Shown here: in pieces, positions 13,087 through 26,876 of the stretch
Layout of the letters: each line of letters starts with the position of its first letter
How positions within the stretch are numbered: position 1 is the first letter of the stretch
Assembly: GCA_004794655.1 (NCBI GenBank)
Contig: SMMW01000506.1
Span: forward strand, 1-64,000
Length of the DNA: 64,000 bases
Reading direction: 5' to 3'
Source: Marisa cornuarietis
Lineage: Eukaryota > Mollusca > Gastropoda > Architaenioglossa > Ampullariidae
The notes under the pieces: model-generated
Databases searched by the model: none
What the model saw: only the letters and a program-made list of their open reading frames with translations
Told to the model about the DNA's origin: nothing
Program-made: the position numbers and the translations under genes

Positions 13087-13345
13087 AGGTAAAGGTCATC
13101 CCATAACCTTTTCAGGTCGTTGGGGAGTGAGGTGTTAGAGACCCCACTTTTCTCGGGGCCAGCATTTACATGAGGGTGGTGTCAATCTCCTCTCACTCGC
13201 TGCCTTACCTTCCCCAACCCTCTGTGGAGTCAGGTAGCCATTCCCGTCAGCTGGGTCGACTGGGGGAATGTCGCTGCGCTTATCGGGAATTGAACCAGCG
13301 CGCTCGGGTCTTAGCCTCAGTCTTAGCCGCGGGTCTGAAACAGCC
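13087..13345 (-). mobile_element. SINE family 2, inverted copy
   Basis: Read on the minus strand, it contains GAGCGCGCTGGTTCAATTCC (a tRNA B-box-like segment), then CAGCTGACGGGAATGG, GACTCCACAGAGGGTTGG, CTGGCCCCGAGAAAAGTG and CTCTAACACCTC, followed by CCCCAACGACCTGAAAAGG. The copy at 53690-53965 on the plus strand has the same blocks in the same order. The head (A-box part) is poorly preserved here. Confidence 0.8.
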
Positions 13346-16300
13346 AACGATTTTAACAGATTGCCCAAAAAGTCCTCCCATTTCAGAAACATGGAAAACT
13401 CATACTCAAAGTCTATCACATGAAAGAATGAATATCGCTGTAAATTTCACTCGATCTCCATCAATTCTGGCGGACCTTTACAAAGCAGGAGTCCTCAACT
13501 GACCAAACGAAACGAAGTAACAAAGTTGCAAGCATAGCAGCGTGAATCCAACAGATCCATACTGACACTTTTTCTATATCAGTCAAACAGTCAGCAAATA
13601 CTCGGATGCAGTGGCGAGGGAACCAGGGGGTAAAGAGTGCTCCTGGCCCCTCAGAAAAAGTTAATGAGGCAAGAATGCGAACGTTGTTAAATTTCAGATT
13701 CGAGTTTGCCCTCCCTCCGTAAAAGTTACCATCTTCCCGGGATGACTATAGGGTCCTCAGCAGACTCACAATATAGTCTTCTTTGCTTAAATACATTCAC
13801 ATTCACAAATACATTCACAAACCTCTGCTGATAAAAATTCTTTGGTTATTTTAAACTCTCTGTCCACTTTTCGTGCGCTACACTACCTTCTAGTTTAGTT
13901 GCTTGGGTTACATGTCTTGCCGAAAAACGGCGGCGTAAATGCCACTGTCACGTGGGTCCCTGGATGTACCAGTATTACGGGTGCCACCCGACCTCACCAG
14001 GCAGCTTGCCTTATGCTGCTTACTTGAAATCCTAAGCAGGATGTAGTGGGATAACATTTACAAAATAAACTTTACTCCAGCTTTCCTGTCCTGGCTGTTT
14101 GCGACCCTCCATAACAAATAAACTAACGAAAGAAGATAATTCTTTGCAGACTGAGAGAGGGAGTACCGGGTAGCACACCGCTGTCTACTCAGAAGAGAAA
14201 ACCTTCCAACTTGTCCATGATGTCAACCAGTCTTAACAGTGTGATATATTTTTGTTACATGCTCAAAAGTAACGCAGTCCGAGAAACTAGTTTTACTATC
14301 CATTGTTTCGTAGGTTTTTGGTACAGTACCCAAAATTCCCTTATAATACACTTGCAAATTAATTCATTTCGTCCCTTGAATGATACCTGTCGTTGGTCGG
14401 GGATAGGGGGATTCACATGGACAGACGCGGCAGCTGACGTGGCCAACCACTCAGGCCAGTCTTGAGTGATGATGAACAAGTCCTGCATGGTTTGTTTGCA
14501 TCCACTCCTCATGTTTGTAAACCACTTTTTCCTCTGGCCACGTCAACTTCGATCTCCTTCGCATGCACCTTAAAGAACAGTCTCGACAGAGTCTTTTGGC
14601 GGGTCATATGGTCAAACCTGAGCAGTTTACGCCGCTTGACCGCCACGAGTAGTTTCTAGTGTCCATCACGTGTCGCGGTCGTGCTTCGTATAAAGTCAGA
14701 ATATGCTCCATGCACGAGATTGGAAGAAACCTTCTCAGACAGTCGTGTTTGAAAGCCTAGATTCTTATCTCCATAGGAGCGAGCCAAGCCGTACAACTGG
14801 ACTGGTACTACAATGGACTTTTGAAGATTGTTCTTCGTAGTAAATCTTCTACGCCAGATCCTGTCAAGAAACGTGCAAAATTTCCGTCTAATAAATGAGG
14901 TACAAATAACCTGTGATGAACCTTGCTTTTATTTTTTTAATATGTAAAATGAAATGTATGATACATCACAGCTGTCATAAAAGTCCTATTCTGTTGCGGG
15001 ACTGCCTTAGCAGTCAAGCGAGTTTTTAACTGCCTGATATTTAAAATTTCTTTAATTTTCTGGATACGCATTGTAGAAAGTTTGATATGAAATAGACAGC
15101 ATCCATATGTTATGAATTGGATCCCGTTTAGGTTGACTGTCATGCTCACGTAGCGATAAAAAAATTAAGAATCTACAGTTTTTTCCTTTCATTCATTCTT
15201 TCTCTCTCTCTCTCAATTCTTTCTTTCAATTTATTTCTCTCGTTCTCAATTCCTTCTTTCTCTTTTTTTTCTATTGCTATATTTCTACCCACCCTTCTCA
15301 TAGCTATGTTCTACTATTTATTCAAACTGTGTTCTTAGTTTAGTAAACAGAAGAACACCGAGCTTTAATTAACTCTGTTGATGTCAGTGAGTTTATTTTT
15401 AAATGTACATTCGTACCGTTGGTTACTGCTGTCTTTCTTTAGTTGTAATGCTAGAATGTTGGTTGTAGACAGATTGACTAAGTTGAATTAAAAGTGTCAA
15501 CTACAGAGCCTTCTTAATCAGACACATATGCTGTCAAAGATGTGACTATGCTTGATAATTGTCTATATGACTGTCATGTAAACATTACCCGGATGCATCG
15601 GCAATATGTCTAACCAAGAAAGTCCTGACACAACGGCTAATACGTCGCCTAAGCAATCTTGATTTGATTTTGGTCGACAATGCCTCCTACCACCTCCACT
15701 TTTTCTTGACCATAATGAGAAAAGATTGTATGGATAAACTTTCTACAATAAAAAATACAATAAATAAAATGAATATAATATTTGTTGCCAACGGTTACAG
15801 GTGCTGTGTCAATAAAATGTTAAACGTCACATGGACTCGATGGGGCGTTACCATAATTTTTTTCTCTTGACTTTAAGCCTTTCGCATGATATGTCTATAA
15901 TGAAATCGTCAGCCGCCTGTAAATGTCTGTTTAAAGCTAACACACCCATGATCACTGCGGCGCAAGTTCATTGCATCTGTCCTTCTTCAACACCGTCAAA
16001 TTGCACAATGTGGCACAGTTAACAGGTTTACACCAGGTGACTGGGTGAACTGGGTAGTCTGGGTGTCTCACGCATGCCTGTAGTAATCATAATCGTATAC
16101 GTAATCGAATTCGTACTTGTGATCATGCTCATAGCTTCTGATGGAGCTAACTCGCGACTATCTGGAAGACGAAGGGAATGGCGAGAGAAAGTAGGATGAT
16201 GTGAAGGAAAAGCAGGCAATGACCGATGTCGCAGTACTAAAACAGGCACAATGTGCTTTGCTGTTGAATTTGCCTAACTGGGTATCATAGTCGGCTTGAT

Positions 16301-17889
16301 TAGAAGTGAAGCACATCGACAGCAAAGGTCGTGGGGTCAACTGACGTAGAACACAGTTCCGATCTGTCGTCCATTCATAAACCCCGTGACTTGAGCCAGA
16401 TGCCAACAGATCACTCCCTTGCGAGTTCAGAATGTAAGTCCTCCCTTGCTTAAGGGTGCACGGCAAGAAAAAAAATGTAAGTCCTCCCTTGCTAAGGGTG
16501 CACGGCAAGAAAAAAAATCCTCTCGGGATGTCCAAACCAGCTCTGCCCTGAAACAAGATACATATTACATGCTGGGGGGTTTTTTTGTTGCTTTTTTTTT
16601 GGGGGGGGGGGAGAGGGACACAAATACGGTGTTGTCACGCCACTCACACGTTCAATCCCCTACGTGTGTCCTCAAAGACAACTGCTATTTATCCTTCTTT
16701 AAGAATATAACAGACGTGGGGTATTCGTAATCGTAAATGAAAAAAAACAACATAAAAACAAACAAAACAAAAGACTTTCTCAGTTCGCAGATTACCTGAG
16801 AGTAAGAGTGAGCCTATTGTGATCATGACTCTGTGCCAATGTGTTGTACACAATGTCTGCTTTGTGTCGGTGTTTTTTTTTAATGAAATATTAGCCGTGG
16901 GACACTTTATTTGAAATACATTTGGTTGTTTTTGTTGTCTATTTTTGTCGGGAGAAGTGCTTTCTCCTAAAGTCAGTTTCACGCCGTGAGGGAGGGGGAC
17001 CCGTGGAAGTGGAAGAAAGGGATGAAAAGAATAAGGGGTGAAGGGAGGTTTGGGTAGGTGTCGGGGGGAGAGTCGCTGCCCTTTTTTCCCCCGCAGGTGT
17101 TGACCAGTGTTGTTGTTGTTGCTGCTTCCATTTGATATTCCTTGTTGTTTGATTCAGCAAGCCTGTCAATTCTACAGTGGTGGGTTGTAATGGTGTTTAC
17201 AGGATCTCCAAGCTGAATAATTTTGCTTTGGGCTTGTTACTATTTTGTGTATTATGAAAAACACAATCTTATGTACTGATCTATTCTCCTACCTTAATAC
17301 TAGAGTTACGATTATTTATAGTTCTCAGAATCAATTTTGAAAAAAGTTCATTCATTTACATGAAAAGTAATGAGTAGGCTAAATTCTTTCAAGTGGTCGC
17401 TTTATCACATGTAAGAAAAGGCATTATTTTTATAGTTATTTGTAGGGCTGTCTTGTCTTGTTTGTATTTTACTCTTTTGATTTATATAAATGGTAATTTG
17501 TAAGACTTGCCACCGTCGCTACTTTTAATGACAGTAAGTTCTCTATTAAGTCTTATCTTAGCTACTAAATATTAATTAGATGAATTTTTATTTGTAAAAA
17601 AGATATATTATTATTTATTGCTAGGCGAGTCGTCTGTTTGTTTCCTTGTTCCCTTGCCTTCATTTTTGTGTTTCTCTTATCACATTATTTTTATTGCTGG
17701 ATTAATGACTATTCTTCTCTCTCCTGGTCAAATAGGGATATTGATGTTGGAGATGCGGTGGTTTTCATTTAATATTGTTACTTTCTATCTGACTGGACCA
17801 ACTTAATACAAATGAGCTCCGTGAGCTTGAACAGTAAGACAAGCAGCAGTCTGTCTCTGGTTCCCGCCAGGAGGTCAGCTGGTAAATCA
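13346..17889. other. Intergenic, no gene recognised
   Basis: Holds a 43-bp tandem duplication with GTAAGTCCTCCCTTGC (16433-16520), A/T runs, and one small exon-like fragment (14777-14898) with tandem tryptophan/tyrosine residues ending in a stop that overlaps an AATAAA. Nothing else reads as a gene. Confidence 0.55.
16433..16520. repeat. ~43-bp tandem duplication
   Basis: GTAAGTCCTCCCTTGCTTAA and GTAAGTCCTCCCTTGCTAAG, each followed by GGTGCACGGCAAGAAAAAAA, lie head to tail. Confidence 0.9.
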
Positions 17890-18056
17890 GTTGGTTGGTT
17901 GGTTGGTTGGTTGGTTGGTTGGTTGGTTGGTTGGTTGGTTGGTTGGTTGGTTGGTTGGTTGGTTGGTTGGTTGGTTGGTTGGTTGGTTGGTTGGTTGGTT
18001 GGTTGGTTGGTTGGTTGGTTGGTTGGTTGGTTGGTTGGTTGGTTGGTTGGTTGGTT
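17890..18056. repeat. (GGTT)n microsatellite, ~41 copies
   Basis: Perfect GGTT/TTGG tetranucleotide array of about 167 bp. The WLVG/NQPT open frames across it are repeat artefacts. Runs of G2 every four bases could form two-tier G-quadruplexes (inference). Confidence 0.98.
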
Positions 18057-18241
18057 CATTTGTTTGTTTGTCTGCTGGCCTTTCGGCACAAGTTTATAAA
18101 GTGCTTCCAAAAATTATCGCTTCGCAGTTTGTTGACTCTGACGTTGACAGTGAGTGAGTGAAAGCCAGAAAATAAATCACTCTCGTCTCTCTCACTCATG
18201 TGCGTGTGGATATGTTTGCGTAATTGTGTGTGTATTTGTGT

Positions 18242-18243
<2 letters not shown>

Positions 18244-18288
<45 letters not shown>

Positions 18289-18412
18289 CGGAAGAACGTA
18301 TGTGTAAGCCGCTGATTGATAAGAACGATGCAACTGTCGATATTGATCTTAGTCCAGCCAAATACTACACGTGTTTCAGTTTTTAGTTCAATTTCTGATG
18401 ATGCTGATCATC

Positions 18413-18491
<79 letters not shown>
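18244..18491. repeat. Two (TG)n tracts
   Basis: (TG)n at about 18248-18286 and a longer perfect one at 18416-18491, separated by unique sequence. Confidence 0.95.
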
Positions 18492-18496
<5 letters not shown>

Positions 18497-21400
18497 GTTC
18501 CTCAGGTTGTCCTCGTTTCTGCCTGTCTTTCTGTCTTTTTGTCAGTATGTGCGTGCGAATTCTCAAGCCGTGCTTGCGCATGAATAAGAGAGTAGGTGTG
18601 TGAATGCAAGTCGTTGGGTGTGTCTTTGTGCCTTTTATATATGGGCGTTTATCTATGTACCTCCGTGAGCAGGTGAATGTCAAAGCCTGTATGGATATGG
18701 GAGCGAGGGCACAAATGTGTTGAAGGTCTCCACATCTACAGACAACACACTGGGCTTTGTTTACTTGTTATGCTAACGAGGTGGGAAAGTTGTCTTGCTT
18801 GAAATACCTGTTTTCTTCCCAGTTTCATACATATGAACTCAATGATCTATGAAAACTACTTCTATGGATGCGTATGCACTTTATAATCATAAAATATATT
18901 CACCAGATTACAAAACAAAAAGACCATTTGCCTGTCGGAGTAGGAATTTTAATCACGAGACATCACATACAACCTTTCACACTTTCCACATCTTTCTGAA
19001 AACGATCGTAACACCTTATGTCTGTTCGAATGTTGCAGTGATCCTTTGTTGAATAAACTTATGAATAAAGCTGCATTAAAGTATATTTTTTCTCAATATT
19101 TGTCGTGTCACCCTTAGGAAAATAATTATTTCTCTCATTGCAAAAACGTAATCGAGATTAATTTCAAATGCTGTGTGTATGTTAGTCACGGTAATGTGAC
19201 TTTACAAAGATACATTGTTCACCCATACTGATCAACACAACACACATCAAGACAACATAGCAGCCTCCTACTATATCTTTCTCAGTTGTAGTTAAAATCT
19301 CTTCTTCCCTTCATCTTTACTCAGAGAAATATGTTATATATATATATAAGTTGAAGTCTTTATGTACATATTTATTCTTTCCTCTGCAACTGTCAAATAT
19401 GATGGAAGACGTTGGAAGTAAATGACGTAGGACCTAGATTACCGTTTTCCGGGTATACAGCAGGGTAACAGCCCTAGACGGACCGTTTAAAGTTTATCTT
19501 GACTACTTGTACTCAATCTGGATGTTCTGGAGGGTCAGGAGCCACTAAATTCTGTTTTGACAGCATTATTAAAACAGATTATGTCCTGCGCCGTACCCAC
19601 AATAAACTACCTGTGTGTGTGTGTGTGGTTCCCTCCCCCTATCCCCCATGTTCATTTACTTCCTATCTTTAGGTCCAGCGAGTGTCAATGGGACACGAAC
19701 CATCAGTTATGGACAAACGCACAGAACGTTCAGAGCATTTGCTGACCTCGAAGATCGACACTAGCCTGCAGTTAGAAGATCTACAGGCTTAGCTATCCCG
19801 CGGGGTAACTTAAACTCCAGTTCATGCTAACAGCCCCCATGTGTGTGCCCAAGGTCGAAGGAATAATCTTCGTATTGTCGGTACAATCGCTTTTATTGCT
19901 GCCACAGTCTCGCACCTGAAGAGTTTGTTAGAAAGAACCTCATACCAGCGGCGTTTTGAATAGGGGGAGCAGTTTTCTAAGCAGATGCTTATGCAGAACA
20001 TTTCTCTGTCTAGAGATCGACTCGGAGTGAATTTAACGAAAGCAATTAACAAGAGTAAGGAGATCATTGAGTTAGAACGGAGTGAAATTAGGAACAAAGA
20101 GAGATATATATGTATAACAAAATCTTGGCCATAGAGAACACAGATAAAAAACAGAAAACTGTAGAAAATAAAGAGATAGAAAGGAGCTCGAGCATAGAGT
20201 GAGAACAGAGAGAAGAAACAGAGGAATGTAAATGAAAATCAGAGAGAGAGAGAGAGATAAAGGGTAAAGCGAGAGAAAGACGGGAAAAGAGAGAAATAGA
20301 AATTAAAGATTTTGAAGTGAGTCGAATGTAAAGTAAGACAAAAGCATGAGCCAGATCACGTGAAAAGTCACTTGAAGGCTAAATGAGTATGTACTCAGAG
20401 GGTCTGGGCACAGTTTCCTGCAGCAATACATTACAATACAATACATCAATACCTGTACTGTGCACCTGGTGCACCTGGCTTACGACCTTGACTCTCGTGA
20501 GATGTTTTTAGCTGACAGAATCCCTTCAGTCTCGTGAGAACTATATAAGTAACGGAGTCAGAAAATAACGAGATGCTTGTGGACAATACAGACAACATAT
20601 TCTCCACTAGGTTATGTAGGGAACACAGTCAGTCACTAGATGTATAGAGGTGACAGAGTCTGGACCCTAAAACTATTTTAGGTTGAATTTTGTTTTTGAC
20701 TCAGCGCCAAGCACCACCATTTTTTTCGTTTGAGCACTAGCATTTTTTTCCATGTGAGTACTAACATTTCTTTGTTTCTTTTTCGTTTTTGAACATCTTC
20801 CTAACATTTGATTATTCGTGCTACAATTTCATAGAATTTCCGTAGCTGTTACAATGTGGGGTTATTTAATGATGGGTATTTGATATCTCAGTGGTGTCCG
20901 CCCCATAAGACACACGATCCGAGCAATAAGACTAAGCTAGTTTTCCTGCAAGTCGTCTCTCAACTTTTCTTCTCCTTCAAAGGTTTCGCTAACACTATTC
21001 CTCTCAAGTGGTCTGTATTGTCTATCTACTTCTCTTGGGACTTTGTCCGCATTCGCCCTCTGTCCTCTGTCTAGCCCTGTACCATTGTGTTTATCTCACA
21101 TCTTCATTTTTTTGGGGGGTTCTATGTCATCACTTTGAAAAGATATGTCTCCTCTATCGTCTGCTTTCGTCATCACCATCGCATTTGTTCTCCTTTTATT
21201 TACCTATATACAGTTGTTTCCAGCCGGAAGACACAATAGACCTTTATCAATTTTGGGGACGCCCATACTGTTTCTAGTATCTAATTAAACATATTCAAAA
21301 ACATTTTGTCAACACATAATCGATTTAATCTTCTAGACGTTTTATGGAAGTCTAGAAATGTTCATAATGTGTACACCTTTATTGCACAATTAATGCTCTG

Positions 21401-22260
21401 CAAATATAACAGAGAACCTCTAAAAGTCAAATTGTACAACCAAGGTGGCCTTGTGCGATTTGAAGTCGCCTTTTTAAAGAAGTTATATCTTAACGGTCGC
21501 AATATATATTCTTAGAAATCACCTTCAACAGTCGCCGTGTGTTCTTAGAAATCATCTTTAACAGTCGCCGTGTGGTTTTAGAAGTCGTCGTGTCCTTAGA
21601 CTTCAGCTCGTGTATTCTTATAAGTCGTCATGAGCTCGCTTCCATAGAAATTCAGCTATTATTTTTGTGACTGAGTATGTGTGCTCAGGAGTCGCTTGTG
21701 TTTTCAGAAGTTGCTTAGAAGCCTCCGTTTGTGTCTGAAAGTTGCTGGCAATCCGATACAGTACCAGAAGTTTCCTGTGAAAACTGCGCTGACAAGTGGA
21801 ATGGAAAGTCTGGGATGGGATTTGGTGGACAATATTTAATGAGAACATGCGGAAAAACAGGGTGGAAGAGAAAGACGAAAGAAAGCGAATGAGAAATGCT
21901 ATTTCAATTGATAGTAATTAAAAGGACAATTACAACTAATAAGACTTAGGTTTAAGGGGAATGAAGGTTCTTGATAACTGTAACAGAGTCCACAGTCAGG
22001 GTGTATCACTTCAAAACTCAACTGTCTTTATGGTTAAAAGTCCGTTGAACAAAGACATGCTTCTCTAGCTGCATAGGTTTGTGGTCATTGTTTGTGGGAG
22101 TCACGTGACTGCACAACACAGTCCCATTGAATGTTACGTCTATACAATCACGCGAGTGAAACTTTTATGACCAGACAGATAGAATCCTGTATCAAATAAA
22201 AATCATGATATAAAACTAGGATAACCAATGATTTAGAACCTTGTATTACAATGAAATAAA
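18492..22260. other. Intergenic, no gene recognised
   Basis: AT-rich spacer with purine-rich stretches (20150-20340) and a short degenerate repeat of TTAGAAATCA..TT.AACAGTCGCCGTGTG (21514-21600). No gene-like reading frame or RNA gene was seen. Confidence 0.55.
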
Positions 22261-22380
22261 CTAAAGTGGTTCGGTCATGTCGCCCCACGTGACACCTTGT
22301 CGAAGATGGTCCTCCAAGGTTCCCTCAAAGGCGGTGGACGCCGTGACAAGCAAAAGAAAAGTTGGGTGGTGTTTAAATGA
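22261..22380 (+). mobile_element. LINE (RTE-like) C-terminal fragment
   Basis: A short in-frame stretch reads LKWFGHVAPRDTLSKMVLQG, then SLKGGGRRDKQKKSW and a stop after a few residues. WFGHV...L.K..LQG.L.G.RR..KQ..SW is the familiar C-terminal signature of reverse-transcriptase ORFs of non-LTR retrotransposons. Only this about 120-bp remnant is recognisable. The clade is a guess from that signature. Confidence 0.75.
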
Positions 22381-25300
22381 AAATTGTTGTCAAACATCTT
22401 CTGTTGTTCTTCTCGTGCATCGTCACGCAGAAGCCCTAAAAATTAATAGCATATGATAAAGGAAGAACATTATTGCTGAAGTAAGTAGGATGTAACACGA
22501 ATTATAAACGAAGACTCGAGACATTATTGTTAAATATGATGATCGGAACACGTACATTAAGAGATAATAGTAGTCTAAGAGGAGCCGGAGCCATGTGTTC
22601 TGCTGCTGAGCAGGAAATTTTTGTGAGTCACTGTCTTTGTACTGACTGGCCCAATGAAGTGACACCTAGCAAAAGGATGTCCTGTTGCACAGGTGGTGAG
22701 TACTCTGATGACTGTGAGTCCAGCTCTCCGTTCAGTCTTATCCGTCTGTCAATAATTGCTGGCTGTCTGGTCATCACTTCTCCGGTTATAGGGTCATCGA
22801 ATATTTACCATCGGGTTATCAAACTTCATCCTTGTGCTCAATTCCTCATGGATGTTGGTGCTGCCGTTTCGAGTGTTAACCGATTCTGCCTGGTCCATCT
22901 TATGGTCAGCTTGTAACGAGATCATCTGACATTGAGGTAAGTGACGGACAATGACTAAGACAGCACTCTCACAGTAGAGGTAAGCTTAAGATTAAATGTA
23001 TCTTTATTTCCTTTTCATAACATTTATGTATTAATCAATTGTCAGTCTTTTTATTTCAAAAGGAAGGAAAGTAATGATAGAGTTCTACTGTCTTTATAAG
23101 AACTACGCTCCGTAACAAAAACATTCAAAACCAGATTATTCCAAAACGTGGAAAGAAATAGCAATTGTCTGGTTGTGAGTTCTTTAAAATCCAGAAACTC
23201 TTCCTGCTGTGATTTCTGATAGTTTATAAAACAGGTTAACATGTTTGAAAACAGTTAGCAGCTTATGTCAGTTCAGTTCAAACCATGTATCTGTGCTGGT
23301 CAAGACGACAGAGAGATGATTGATACAAGATTACAAGGTTTCCCATCGTTAGATCATCTGTCCACTACTCTAATGACAGTAGAATGCAGACCAGCTTATC
23401 GGTTTGAACTGTCTATATTTGTTACAGCCTTGACATGAATAAAAGACCTGTCAACTACTATAATGAGCCACTCTACACTTTACTGATCTTGTTCTTCATC
23501 TCTGATCTGTGATTGGTATTCGTGTCTATTTCGAAACCATCGGTGCCTTTGAAGACCCAATTATTCTACAATTGTAAGTTATTTTACCGGCTAGGTTCAT
23601 TAAAAATGCTAATTCCCAAAATCCGACCAAATATAAACTATTTTTGTTTACTTCATCCAAGCCTCTACCTATCAATGTGCACAGAAATAGTCCCATCTGT
23701 GGCATCATTGTTTTTAAAGCTATCATAATGATACCTGTGTTAATCTCAGATGTTTTCGCAACAAACGAAAACAAGTGAGGATAAAAAAAGTGTAAGAGTA
23801 CAACAGCTAAGTTATTACTGTCCCCACTTAATGAAATCGGTTCAGATTCTCGTCGACCTTGCAGTCGGTGAAAAACCGTGAACTTTCTGGCCAGGTTTTT
23901 TTTTCTCTCAAACTATAATTCTCCTTTACCTCGAAGTTACGGGTGTGAACCGTGAATCATGAAACATGAAACAAAGTCGCATTTTTGTACAGTCAGTTGT
24001 TCCCTTCTTGCATCTCATGCTCTGTCATGTAACTTCCCCCAATGTCTATAGATAGCAGGTGGCAAAAATTCTGCTCAAGTCAAACCTGATCTTCAGTCAA
24101 CAGTCTTGTCCGTGTTTGCACTGGTGTCAGATTTTTCTGAATCCCTGTGGTATAACGGATAAAACGTGCAAGAAATCTTAGTGCAGAAGGTCTATGGGCC
24201 AAGATCTTTGAGAACTCTACATGAGAAGTAGTGTTTTTCTTCCAAGATCTTCATAAGAAAGTTTGTGTTCGTAAAACAGCAAAGTAACCCCATGTAAGTA
24301 GAGCGTTGAAGACACAACTGTCTTCCAGAAAAACGACTTCTAGGCAAGGTCAGGGATGAACAATGAAGAAAAAGAATATCTAGAAATCGAACCCAAATGA
24401 TTCATTTACAGGTCGTTGAATCCAGACGGTCTTTGTGGTGTCTGTAACCACGACACTAGAACATGAAGAAACGAAGACGTAGACAGCGTATATTGTTGTC
24501 TTTTTATTATTTTTACCATAAGTCCTCCTCCTCCCCCTGTTACGGCTATCATCAACATTCTTAAGCACATCAATTTACTTAAAGACAATTGATTATTATA
24601 TAATATTAACACCCTTCCTCTCAAGAAACATAGACATGGAGTAAGACTGATAAGCCTCTCGCCCACCCCTGTTACTGCTCTCATAAGCATATCTCATCAC
24701 AAAAGTACTATATTTAAACAAATTTCCCTTAATCATTAACATATTTCTTTTTACGAAAATTATAAAGTAGTAAAATTTGTAAACAAAAAAGTGGCTTGTG
24801 AAATTTGTGACCTCCATGAGATGCTTCACCTCATACCCACTACAAATATTACTTGAGGTCAGTTTTGAAGAATATTAACACATCTTCTTAGAGGGCAACA
24901 CGAGCGCTCAGCAAAAATCGCTGAAAACAGAGCATTTCAAAAATATATTCCTGTTGTATTTTATAACAAAGTGTGGAGTTCGTCTGGTTGTGGATACGAA
25001 CACCAACACACACACGACCAATATCACACAAGCAACTCGTAACCTTCGCTTAGAACGACTATATTTAGAACTGCCTCAAACCAAATGTAAATCCAACAAT
25101 TTCAAAGTAAGAACTAATAACGATTACTCCACACAAAGAAGCACAAGAAATATTATATTAACGTTTTTCTCTTAAGCACACCTGGATTTGTCGAGAAAAC
25201 AGGAAGTGACGAAAGGATAGTATTTCTAAAAATAGCGCCGTCTGCATGAGCTGAATTCGAAAAGAAAAGATGCAATCCTCAGCAAAAGAAAACTGACCAG

Positions 25301-26876
25301 GACACATTGTGCTGTTGCTGAATGTTTTCTTCGAAGCTTAGATGGAGTTAGTTTGTACTCATGAAGGAAATCCTAAAGAAAATGGCAGCAGACGCCAGTG
25401 GATTAACTTTGTTCAGAGATGTGTATATAATATATGTGTATATATGTGTATGTATGTGTGTATACAGGTCTCTGCTTTGTTCAAACGTGTCGTGCAAACT
25501 TCATCTACACACTGCACTCAAGAATTTGCTCAAAACATTTCAAAATTGGTTGTTATCCAGTCACTTATATAGTACAAGCAAGTCTTGGACTTTCAGTAAA
25601 ACGAAGAAATCTTCCTATAGCAGCGCCAACTAAAAAAAAATCACGAGCTGTTAAAACCAACTACGACTGCTGGTAAAAAACTTAAACAAAGATCAAGCAC
25701 CAGATATACAACATCGATGGTTTCTACACCTTCTGGTCTACAAATAACATCGTGACACAGTCACAAACACATCATCATCCAAACTATTATCTAAATTTGT
25801 AAGCATGCTCATTTTGGTGTCTTTGAAAGTCTTGAAGATTTGTTATGCTATATATGATTATTTTGTCATATGTTATTAAAAATATTTAAAGCAAAAAACT
25901 GTTTCTAGAGTGTACCCTCACGTTAAATTTTTGTCTGGAGAAGATTTGCTTACCAGTCTGTCGAGTTAATTTGGTTTGGACCTTTTAATTTTTTTTTAAA
26001 GTTCAGTCGAAGCTTCTAAATAAAGTTTACATCTGTAGTGTTGTATTCCAAAATCAGCAGTCTCATTTGTGGGCAAAAAAAATCGATTCTTTAACATGAC
26101 AACTTTGAGAGATGTTTCTTCATTTGACTCACAAACATACAGAGATTTTCTGAACTGAGCCACCCTCACTGTTACAAATACTACTGGCGCACAGCGGAAC
26201 TCTCCATTACAGAAGAGTAATTTTCTTCTGCTTTCCTAGTGGTAGGTGAGAATGTCGATGTTTGAAGGCTTATATCTTGAAAATTAAGCATGATAATATA
26301 CTCATATTTTGGGAAGTATTATTTTTAAATGATCTTAACGCGTTCACAAAGACCAACTGTTGCAATCGTGTTGTCCTTTAAGCAAACTCAGCATGAAGTG
26401 ATACTGATAGCCAAAAAAAAAAAAAAAAAAAAGGAGAAAGAAATAAAGAAAGCGTCACATCACCCGATCTCTACAAACATCAAAAGCGTCGGTTTGTTCT
26501 CGCCAGGCAACGGGTGTTAGAGGACAGCAGATAACACAGGCCACAGAACAAACGGTGTAGGTGCGTGCGTGACTTCGTGCCGGCGGATTTGAGCAAGCAT
26601 GAAGAGTGTGTGTGTGGTTTCAAGATTGTGATAATTTAGATCCGGAAAGACGTGACAGTTCAAATAACGTTGATCGCAACCCCTGACGTCGCAACATCAC
26701 GATCGGTTGAGAATCGAGGACGGTCACGTGACGTCACGGCCAGGCGTGGCAACGAGACCATTGTTTCTTCGCCATGCTGGTGATGATCACAGTCGGGGTT
26801 GACAGTGACGTAGTCATACCTGCGCAGCAAAAGTTAAGGACATTGTTCCAAAACTTTATAGCAGTTACATTTTTGC
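22381..26876. other. Intergenic, no gene recognised
   Basis: AT-rich, with simple poly-A and T tracts (for example poly-A at 26413-26432). The open frames here are short and without domain signatures. Confidence 0.55.

Noticed and set aside
17778..18161. WLVG / NQPT repeat proteins
   Set aside because: Artefact of the (GGTT)n array read in several frames and strands.
22527..22916. 129-residue open frame in the spacer
   Set aside because: No recognisable domain, no splice-compatible neighbours, and composition like its surroundings; length alone is not enough in 64 kb.
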